Under the pieces are notes generated by a model. That model did not search any database, was not told the DNA's origin, and saw only the letters and a list, made by a program, of their open reading frames with translations. A stretch of 64,000 bases of DNA. It comes from Allochromatium tepidum (GTDB lineage Bacteria > Pseudomonadota > Gammaproteobacteria > Chromatiales > Chromatiaceae). The stretch spans positions 2,502,001 through 2,566,000 of the forward strand of contig NZ_AP024563.1 in assembly GCF_018409545.1 (NCBI RefSeq). The letters are read 5' to 3'. A program made the position numbers and the translations under genes. The first letter of the stretch is position 1, and the number at the start of each line of letters is the position of its first letter. Positions 57,619 through 64,000 of the stretch are shown here, one piece after another.

Positions 57619-60600
57619 ATGTTGAAATCAAGATTATTGATTCACCTAGCATGGGCAATCAATGGAATGCTGCTGAGCTTGGTGCCGGTTCATGCTGCCC
57701 TGACATTGCCTAACATACCTTTGGGGGTAGCCACCTCTGCCAAGCCCATGACCATGATTACAGCGGGTAAGGATCACAAGCTGTTTTACGAAGCCTACAA
57801 CGACGCCAGCGACATCAATGGCGACGGGGTTTTGGATATTCGCTTTAAACCCAGTATCACCTATTACGGCTTGTTCGACCCCAACCTTTGTTACACCCAT
57901 AATAACGCAAGTGACACTACGGGGCTTTTTTCGCCCGATTCCTATGCCACCAATGGCAAATGTCCGGGTAAGTGGTCTGGCAACTGGTTGAACTACGTCA
58001 CCACCAGCCGCATCGATGCGCTGCGCAAGGTGCTTTATGGTGGCTACCGGGATGAGGACACCGCCACGCAGACCATCCTACGCCGCGCCTACATCCCGCA
58101 AGACGCCCACTCCTGGGCCAAGGAATATACCAGCGAAGCAGTGGATGGTTACAAAATCAGCGATTACACCCCCCTGGCGCAACCCGCATCCGGCAAGCGG
58201 CACTTCTTCGGCAATCTCACGGCCAACGCCGGGACCAACTGCGACACGTTAAGCAATTGTAGTGGCTTGCCGCCGTTGTTGTCGGTTGTCACCAACAGCT
58301 CTAAGCGGGTGTGGGAGTGGGCATCCAAGGAGCGGCCGGTGCTGGATAATACCCATGGCGGCACGCGTACCGATTACACCGTTCGGGTCGAAGTGTGTAC
58401 CGCAAACTTTCACGACGGCTGCAAACAATATCCAAACGGTCCAAACGGCACGTACAAGCCGATTGGCCTATTGCACGACTACGGCGAAAACGACGCCATG
58501 CTATTCGGCTTGTTGACGGGCAGTTACAACAAAAACATGTCGGGCGGCGTGCTACGCAAAGTGGTCGCTTCGTTCAAAGACGAAGTCAATCCCAGCACGG
58601 GTCAATTTACCAACGTCAATGGCATCGTGCGCTCATTCGACAGCTTGCGCATTCGCGATTTCAATAATGGAAGAACCGATAAAGCCTACCGTTCCGGCTG
58701 GAAAACTAATGGCCCCATGAGTGAGGGGCAGTTTGTCGATTGGGGCAACCCCATCGCCGAAATGATGTACGAAGGATTGCGCTATTTTGCCGGCAAAGGA
58801 AGTGCAACGTCTGCCTTTGCGACCAGCGGTTCCCACGATGAGCATGTAGGTCTTCCTGTGGCCACATGGGATAATCCCTACAGCGCAACGAGTGCCGCCC
58901 AGGCCCCTTGGTGCGCCAAAGCGAACATGTTGGTTGTCAGCGACATCAACCCTTCGTTTGACTCCGACCAGCTTCCAGGCAGTTCTTTCGGCAGCTTTTC
59001 AGGCGACGTGTCGGGGATGAACGTCACGGCTTTAGCTGACACCATTACCGCCCATGAACCTGGAGTGACCGGGCTGCACTTTATCGGTCAATCGGGCACA
59101 GATTATGACACGGCACCTACGGCAAAGGACGTAACCTCGTTAGCCAAGATTCGCGGGCTTGCCCCGGAAGAACCGACCAAACAGGGCAGCTATTACAGCG
59201 CAGCGGTGGCCTATTATGGCAAGACTAACGACCTCAACACTGCCACGGGCAATCAGACCGTCGATTCATTCTATGTGGCGCTCGCTTCCCCTTTGCCCAG
59301 AATTGAATTTCCCGTTGGTGGAGGGAAAATGGTCACTTTAGTGCCATTTGCAAAGTCGGTAGGTCAGGATGGAAGCCCATATACTGGGTTTCAACCAACC
59401 AACCAAATTGTTGATTTTTATGTCGACTCTATCTACAACCTGCCTGGAGCCCCGTACGATTCCACTGTCAATGGCGGTCGTCCGTATGCCAAATTCCGAA
59501 TCAACTATGAGGATGTCGAACAGGGCGCTGACCACGACATGGATGCTATTGTTGAATATACCATCACGCTCGATGCAACAGGGAAAGTCCAAGTCGATCT
59601 AAATTCAACCTATGCCGCTGGGAGCATCATTCAACACATGGGCTATGTGATTTCAGGCACCACGGCGGATGGGGTTTATCTTGATGTGCGTGATAAGGAT
59701 ACGGCTGAAGATAAGGACATTGACTATGTGTTGGATACCCCCAATGTTCCAGGCGCTTTGCCATTGACCAGCTCGCGTACCTTTACCCCCGGGGCGGCCG
59801 GCGCTACCTTACTCAAGGATCCTTTGTGGTACGCAGCCAAATGGGGAGGATTTGTCGATAAAAACGGCAACAACCTTCCGGACCCTTCCTATGAATGGGA
59901 TGCTGATGGCAATGGCGTGCCGGATACCTATTTTCTGGTTCAAAATCCCCTTAAGTTGAAAGAGTCGCTCAAACGCGCCTTTGAAAATATCATCGAGCGC
60001 AGCGCGAGCGCAGGGAATGTTACCTCTAACAGTACTTCTATTACATCGACGACGCAGGTTTTTCAGTCCATATTCAATACCGCCAACTGGTCCGGCGATC
60101 TGCTCGCGTATCCGATCACTACTTCTGGAGTCGGCGCAACGCCCAGTTGGAAGGCTTCCGCGCAGATTCCTGCGCTGGGGGATCGTAAGATTTTCATCAC
60201 TGGCTCCACTGGTTCCACCGTGCTCTTCCAGTGGTCCTCTTTGATTGCCGCCGATCAAACTACACTGGGCAATGCGGATGTCGTCGACTATCTGCGCGGC
60301 GAGCGCAGCAAGGAGTTGCAAAATGGTGGAGGGTTTCGCAACCGCGCAATCGATAACGTCTTGGGCGACATCGTCCACTCCTCGCCCTATTACGTCAAAG
60401 ACACCAACACCGTGTATGTGGGTGCCAACGACGGCATGCTGCATGCTTTTGATGCAACGACGGGTAAGGAGCTTTTCGCCTACATTCCCAGCGCAGTGAT
60501 TCCCAAACTGAAAGACCTGACCCAACCCAGTTACACCCATGCCTATTACGTGGATGGCGACATCGCTGTGTCGAACCTGGATCAAACGCCCGGGAAAAAC

Positions 60601-61770
60601 TATCTCGTTGCTACTTTGGGCCACGGCGGCAAGGGCTTGTTTGCCCTCGACGTTACCAACCCCACTACGTTCTCAGCAAGCAACTTCCTGTGGCAGTACT
60701 TCAATCCCAGCGATAACGATTTGGGCTATATGCTGGGTCGGCCGGTACTGGCCAAGATGAACAATGGTTCGTTTGCGGTGGTCGTGGGAAATGGCTATAA
60801 CTCCAATACCGGCAAGGCGGTGCTGTATATCTTTAACCTAGCCACAGGGAGCCTGATCACAAAGATCGACACCGGCGTCGCCGGTGATAATGGTTTGGCA
60901 ACCCCGGGGGTGGTGGATGTGGATGGCGACAACGATGTCGATGTCATCTACGCCGGTGACCTGAAAGGAAACGTGTGGAAATTCGACGTCAGCCACAGCA
61001 ATCCCAACCAATGGAAGTCGGCCTTTATGTCAGGATCGACCCCCAAGCCGTTCTTCGTTGCCAAAGACCCTTCCAACAACCGCCAGCCGATTACGGCGCA
61101 GATCACTTCTGTGCTAAACCAGGTCTCTGGTGATCCGAACTACGGCAAGCGCTTCGTTTTCTTCGGCACCGGCAGCTATTTTAGAAGCGGCGACCCGGCC
61201 GATACCAAAATCCAAAGCTGGTATGGACTGATTGACGATAATGCCCAGATTACAAGCCGCAGTGATCTTCAGGCCCGTTCCGTTCTGGCCGAGGGCATTT
61301 TCTCCGACAAACAGGTTCGCACCTTCTCTGATGCCACAGCAAACGACATGACGGACAAAAAAGGCTGGGTATTGGATTTCACTACTCACCCAGGGGAACG
61401 CATCGTTACAGCTTCCAGGTACTACAAGTTTGCCCAGCCGACGCTGATTGCCAGTTCGATCATCCCCGTGGTCGATCCTTGCGTGCCGGGCGGTAACGGC
61501 TACGTCAACGCCATCAACCCCTTCACCGGTGCGCGCCTTACACAGGGCTTCTTCGACGTTAACAAAAACAACGACTTCAGCGACGACAAACTCAACAATA
61601 ACCTCATTGGCGGCATCGATCTTGGCGTAGGTATGCCCAGCGAACCTACCATCGTTGGCGATCGTTTGATCGTGGGAGGATCCAGAGGCACGATTGCCGA
61701 TATCCGCATCAACCTTGGGATTTCTCCACTCAAAGAGCGCATCTCCTGGCGGGAAATCGTAACGGAGTAA
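57619..61770 (+). CDS. pilY1: PilY1/PilC-type pilus tip adhesin
   Basis: 1383 residues from MLKSRLLIHLAWAING, with AAGGAG 10 bases upstream; signal peptide ends near VHAA. PilY1 caps type IV pili and controls extension/retraction, adhesion and surface sensing. The N-terminal region opens with a calcium-site-like DINGDGVLDIRF. The C-terminal half is the PilY1 beta-propeller: DNVLGDIVHSSPYYVKDTNTVYVGANDGMLHAFDATTG, then HAYYVDGDIAVSNL, and the calcium loop VDVDGDNDVDVIYAGDLKGNVWKFD. Residues about 790-820 carry KLKESLKRAFENIIERSASAGN, the usual lead-in to the propeller. Confidence 0.95.
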   Translation: MLKSRLLIHLAWAINGMLLSLVPVHAALTLPNIPLGVATSAKPMTMITAGKDHKLFYEAYNDASDINGDGVLDIRFKPSITYYGLFDPNLCYTHNNASDTTGLFSPDSYATNGKCPGKWSGNWLNYVTTSRIDALRKVLYGGYRDEDTATQTILRRAYIPQDAHSWAKEYTSEAVDGYKISDYTPLAQPASGKRHFFGNLTANAGTNCDTLSNCSGLPPLLSVVTNSSKRVWEWASKERPVLDNTHGGTRTDYTVRVEVCTANFHDGCKQYPNGPNGTYKPIGLLHDYGENDAMLFGLLTGSYNKNMSGGVLRKVVASFKDEVNPSTGQFTNVNGIVRSFDSLRIRDFNNGRTDKAYRSGWKTNGPMSEGQFVDWGNPIAEMMYEGLRYFAGKGSATSAFATSGSHDEHVGLPVATWDNPYSATSAAQAPWCAKANMLVVSDINPSFDSDQLPGSSFGSFSGDVSGMNVTALADTITAHEPGVTGLHFIGQSGTDYDTAPTAKDVTSLAKIRGLAPEEPTKQGSYYSAAVAYYGKTNDLNTATGNQTVDSFYVALASPLPRIEFPVGGGKMVTLVPFAKSVGQDGSPYTGFQPTNQIVDFYVDSIYNLPGAPYDSTVNGGRPYAKFRINYEDVEQGADHDMDAIVEYTITLDATGKVQVDLNSTYAAGSIIQHMGYVISGTTADGVYLDVRDKDTAEDKDIDYVLDTPNVPGALPLTSSRTFTPGAAGATLLKDPLWYAAKWGGFVDKNGNNLPDPSYEWDADGNGVPDTYFLVQNPLKLKESLKRAFENIIERSASAGNVTSNSTSITSTTQVFQSIFNTANWSGDLLAYPITTSGVGATPSWKASAQIPALGDRKIFITGSTGSTVLFQWSSLIAADQTTLGNADVVDYLRGERSKELQNGGGFRNRAIDNVLGDIVHSSPYYVKDTNTVYVGANDGMLHAFDATTGKELFAYIPSAVIPKLKDLTQPSYTHAYYVDGDIAVSNLDQTPGKNYLVATLGHGGKGLFALDVTNPTTFSASNFLWQYFNPSDNDLGYMLGRPVLAKMNNGSFAVVVGNGYNSNTGKAVLYIFNLATGSLITKIDTGVAGDNGLATPGVVDVDGDNDVDVIYAGDLKGNVWKFDVSHSNPNQWKSAFMSGSTPKPFFVAKDPSNNRQPITAQITSVLNQVSGDPNYGKRFVFFGTGSYFRSGDPADTKIQSWYGLIDDNAQITSRSDLQARSVLAEGIFSDKQVRTFSDATANDMTDKKGWVLDFTTHPGERIVTASRYYKFAQPTLIASSIIPVVDPCVPGGNGYVNAINPFTGARLTQGFFDVNKNNDFSDDKLNNNLIGGIDLGVGMPSEPTIVGDRLIVGGSRGTIADIRINLGISPLKERISWREIVTE

Positions 61771-61773
61771 ATC

Positions 61774-62154
61774 ATGCAGAACAAAGGCTTTACCCTCATC
61801 GAGCTGATGATCGCGGTGACGATCGTGGGGATTTTGGCTTCGATCGCCTATCCTTCCTACCAAAGCCATGTGCTCAAAACCCGGCGCAAGGCGGCCGAAG
61901 GCTGCCTGATGGAGCTGGCGCAATGGATGGAGCGCTATTACACGACCAACATGACATACGCAGGCGCCTCTTTGCCGACCACTTCATGCCGAACCGATCT
62001 CGGCAGCTACTACACTTTCAGCTTCGACGGCACACCCGCGGCTACGGCTTTTACCCTCAAAGCCGAGGCTCAGGGCGCCCAGGCCAATGACACTAGCTGC
62101 ACTTCGCTTACAGTCGACCACATCGGCCAGAAAACCCCGAGCGGCTGCTGGTAG
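61774..62154 (+). CDS. pilE: PilE-type minor pilin
   Basis: 126 residues. Very short leader MQNKG/FTLIELMIAVTIVGILASIAYPSYQSHVLKTRRKAAEGCLMELAQWMERYYTTN, the PilE class found after pilY1 in minor-pilin operons. Two C-terminal Cys (DTSCTSL and PSGCW) can form the D-region disulfide. It lies 3 bases after pilY1 and is followed by a terminator-like hairpin, so it ends the operon. Confidence 0.94.
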   Translation: MQNKGFTLIELMIAVTIVGILASIAYPSYQSHVLKTRRKAAEGCLMELAQWMERYYTTNMTYAGASLPTTSCRTDLGSYYTFSFDGTPAATAFTLKAEAQGAQANDTSCTSLTVDHIGQKTPSGCW

Positions 62155-62190
62155 TGCTGTGGCGGTGAATGCCGTAGCAACGCATAACGG

Positions 62191-62214
62191 AGGGGCGAAT
62201 GAGGATTCGCCCCT
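62191..62214 (+). terminator. Hairpin after the pilin operon
   Basis: AGGGGCGAAT (62191-62200) pairs perfectly with ATTCGCCCCT (62205-62214) around GAGG, 37 bases after the pilE stop. The downstream TCTGTTGGG is only modestly T-rich. The rest of the 62155-62403 gap holds no gene. Confidence 0.6.
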
Positions 62215-62354
62215 TCTGTTGGGTAGGTATCTGGGTTTGGTTGGCGATTGCCTTATTCCGCAAGGCGTAGGCTTGGCGCCTATTGGGTTACCCACACAAA
62301 AAAAGCTTCACCTGCGATTTGCCCTGTTCGCATGGGTACTTGCGTGCCCTACGC

Positions 62355-62383
62355 TGACGACGCCGGCTGCCGGAGAGTATAAT
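62355..62383 (+). promoter_or_regulatory. Candidate promoter of the coiled-coil gene
   Basis: TATAAT at 62378-62383 with a weak TGACGA 17 bases upstream; ATG follows 20 bases later. The -10 box is exact, the -35 poor. Confidence 0.4.
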
Positions 62384-62403
62384 CGGCTGGAATCGGAGAA
62401 ACT

Positions 62404-62763
62404 ATGAGCGTCATTGAACTTTACGACAAGCTGCGCACTGCCCCGGATGAAACCACCCGGGCCCGTCTCATTGCCGAAGCGTTTGAGGCGTTTGAATCGC
62501 GTTACCCGCACTTTCAGGAACTCGCCACCCGCACGCACCTGAGCGAAACCGAACTCAGGCTGCAGAAGGAAATCGAGCTTGTTCGCTCGGAGCTACGGAA
62601 GGAAATCGAGCAAGTACGTTTACAAACCGAACAGGTGCGCTCAGAGCTTAAGATAGAGCTTGCTAACGTTAAGGCCTCGCTATTGAAATGGAGTTTCCTG
62701 TTTTGGCTGACCCAGTTTAGCGCGATTTTGCTGCTGTTGTTTCGGTTGCAGGGAGCGGCGTAG
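62404..62763 (+). CDS. Small coiled-coil protein with C-terminal membrane anchor
   Basis: 119 residues. N-terminal helical part (MSVIELYDKLRTAPDETTRARLIAEAFEAFESRYP), a coiled coil (about 45-90) with repeated EI.LVRSELRKEIEQVR.QTEQVRSELK, and a C-terminal transmembrane helix (about 97-114, FLFWLTQFSAILLLLF). This is the architecture of the DUF1640/CCDC90-like group, common as orphan genes in gammaproteobacteria; function unknown. It is the last gene of the AT-richer segment and has its own TATAAT. Confidence 0.8.
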   Translation: MSVIELYDKLRTAPDETTRARLIAEAFEAFESRYPHFQELATRTHLSETELRLQKEIELVRSELRKEIEQVRLQTEQVRSELKIELANVKASLLKWSFLFWLTQFSAILLLLFRLQGAA

Positions 62764-62792
62764 GGTTGCCCCCCACCTGAGGCTCAACGGCT

Positions 62793-63398
62793 TCAGGCCG
62801 CCTGACGCCGGTGATTCCAGACCACATAGACCACCAGCGTCAGGCCCGCGAAGACCAGGGCCGCGACGGTCACCAACGGCAGGTTCTCACGGATGAGGGC
62901 CTCGTTGCCGCCGATGAAATAGCCCAGCGCGATCAGCATCAGCGACCAGAGTCCGGCTCCGAACCCGGTATAGAAAGCAAAGGTCGCGACCCGCATCCGC
63001 GCCAGCCCCGCCGGGATCGAGATCAACTGCCGGATGCCCGGAATCAGACGCCCGGTGAAGGTCGAAATGGCCCCATGGCGCGCGAAGAAGGCGTCCGTCT
63101 TGTGCAGGACGTGCGGAGCGATGAAGAAATAGCGTCCATAACGCTCCAGGAAGGGGCGCCCCACCGCCAGCGCCAGCCCGTAATTGATGAAGGCTCCGAT
63201 CAGACAGCCGACGATCGAGGCCGGCAGCACCAGGCTCGGATCCATCCGCCCCTGATGCGCCAGATACCCCGCCGGGATCAGCACCACCTCGCTCGGAAAG
63301 GGGATGAAGCTCGACTCGATGGCCATCAGCACCATCACCCCCGTATAGCCCCAGCCGTCGACCGTAGCCAGCAGCCAGTCGATCATGTCATGCAGCAT
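62793..63398 (-). CDS. DedA-family membrane protein
   Basis: 201 residues. DedA/SNARE-associated family, implicated in lipid carrier recycling and membrane homeostasis. Landmarks: ESSFIPFPSEVVLIPAGYLA (re-entrant region with the E...P.PSE motif), FARHGAISTFTGRLIPGIRQLISIPAGLARM (the F-x-x-R-x-x-P-x-x-R motif), and a GLWSLMLIALGYFIG helix. Four to five hydrophobic segments. Codon use returns to the GC-rich host style. Confidence 0.92.
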   Translation of the reverse strand: MLHDMIDWLLATVDGWGYTGVMVLMAIESSFIPFPSEVVLIPAGYLAHQGRMDPSLVLPASIVGCLIGAFINYGLALAVGRPFLERYGRYFFIAPHVLHKTDAFFARHGAISTFTGRLIPGIRQLISIPAGLARMRVATFAFYTGFGAGLWSLMLIALGYFIGGNEALIRENLPLVTVAALVFAGLTLVVYVVWNHRRQAA

Positions 63399-63420
63399 CC
63401 GCTCATACCTCGCGCGCGGT

Positions 63421-64000
63421 TCAAATCAATCCGATAGCGTTGAAAAAAACGATCACGACCAAGGCGGGCGAAACATAGCGGACCAGGAACCGCCAGGTGC
63501 GATATCCCAGCCCATCGCCCAGACGCAACTCACCGCGCGAGGCGGATCGCGACATCACCCAGCCGGCGAAGAGCGCAATGAACAGCCCACCCAGCGGCAA
63601 GAGGATGTTGGCCGTCAGATAGTCCAGGAGATCGAACCAGGTCTTGCCCAACAGCTGGAAGGACTCGCCCGACCAGAGATTGAAGGACAGCACCGAGCCG
63701 ATGCCCAGGAACCAGGCCAGCACGCCGACCCCGAACGTCGCCGAGACGCGCCGCATCCCCCGATTCTCGACCAGCCAGGCCACCGCCGGCTCGATGAGTG
63801 AGATCGCCGAGGTCCAGGCGGCGAACACCAGCAGTACGAAGAACAGCATACCGAAGAAACGCCCGCCCGGCATTGCGCCGAAGGCGATCGGCAGCGTCTG
63901 GAAGACCAGTCCCGGACCGGACGCCGGTTCCAGGCCGTTGGCGAAGACGATCGGGAAGATCGCCAGACCCGCCAGCAGCGCTGCCGTGGTGTCGGCCACC
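63421..64000 (-). CDS. NSS-family sodium-dependent transporter, C-terminal part
   Basis: At least 192 residues, open through the window edge, so the N-terminus is outside. Transporter helices with FANGLEPASGPGLVFQTLPIAFGAMPGGRFFGMLFFVLLVFAAWTSAISLIEPAVAWL, matching helices 7-8 of sodium:neurotransmitter symporter family proteins (bacterial SNF type), then GIGSVLSFNLW and TANILLPLGGLFIALFAGWVM. Substrate, likely an amino acid or related solute, cannot be told. Separated from the DedA gene by 22 bases; likely one operon. Confidence 0.9.
   Translation of the reverse strand, partial: VADTTAALLAGLAIFPIVFANGLEPASGPGLVFQTLPIAFGAMPGGRFFGMLFFVLLVFAAWTSAISLIEPAVAWLVENRGMRRVSATFGVGVLAWFLGIGSVLSFNLWSGESFQLLGKTWFDLLDYLTANILLPLGGLFIALFAGWVMSRSASRGELRLGDGLGYRTWRFLVRYVSPALVVIVFFNAIGLI

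Noticed and set aside
62214-62354. Possible small RNA or attachment site in the gap after pilE
   Set aside because: Only a terminator-like hairpin and short palindromes (GGGTTACCC) were seen; no direct repeats matching the island's left side and no tRNA fragment.

Overview
The window looks like a high-GC gammaproteobacterial chromosome. A purple sulfur bacterium or close relative (Chromatiaceae) is my best guess. It rests on gene content (a type I-E CRISPR system, a complete-looking menaquinone set, OpgGH, LptG, EttA) and on overall style, not on a marker gene, so confidence in the family is moderate. No rRNA or tRNA gene was seen.

Layout. 1-9662 is the 3' half of a type I-E CRISPR-Cas locus: the end of cas5e, then cas6e, a HicA-HicB toxin-antitoxin pair wedged inside the cas operon, cas1e, cas2e, a short AT-rich leader, and an array I count as 118 repeats and 117 spacers. 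The array stops abruptly against the C-terminal stump of a PIN-domain (VapC-like) toxin gene. 9811-13028 (minus strand) is a FixL/FixJ-like two-component pair. 13179-22850 is mostly housekeeping: an RDD membrane protein, lptG (without lptF beside it), pepA, a TrpB2-type synthase, a LysM protein, an HDOD regulator, ettA, a small EF-hand protein and a lipoprotein hydrolase. 22989-32246 is a menaquinone cluster (alpha/beta hydrolase, menF, menD, then menB, menA, menC). It is interrupted between menD and menB by a decayed AAA/PD-(D/E)XK gene and a vapBC pair.

32306-48904 reads as a beta-glucan locus. It holds a GH94-type phosphorylase of about 1140 residues, a discoidin/six-hairpin glycosidase-like protein, an SbmA/BacA-like transporter whose ATPase motifs are all degenerate, a GH1 beta-glucosidase, opgH with its N-terminal domain split off as a separate ORF, opgG, and a long coiled-coil OmpA-like protein. 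My reading is synthesis of osmoregulated periplasmic glucan (OpgG/OpgH) combined with turnover or salvage (GH94, GH1). The transporter and the discoidin protein are partners of unknown role. 49031-50543 is an intact IS200/IS605-type element carrying only tnpB, with a plausible omega-RNA at its right end; it sits directly in front of an EF-G-like gene.

From about 53.4 to 62.8 kb the base composition and codon use become clearly more AT-rich. This segment holds a secreted protein of unknown function, a broken IS5-type transposase and a minor-pilin operon (fimT-pilV-pilW-pilX-pilY1-pilE), and is probably acquired. The window closes with host-like minus-strand genes: a DedA protein and the C-terminal part of a sodium:neurotransmitter-symporter-family transporter.
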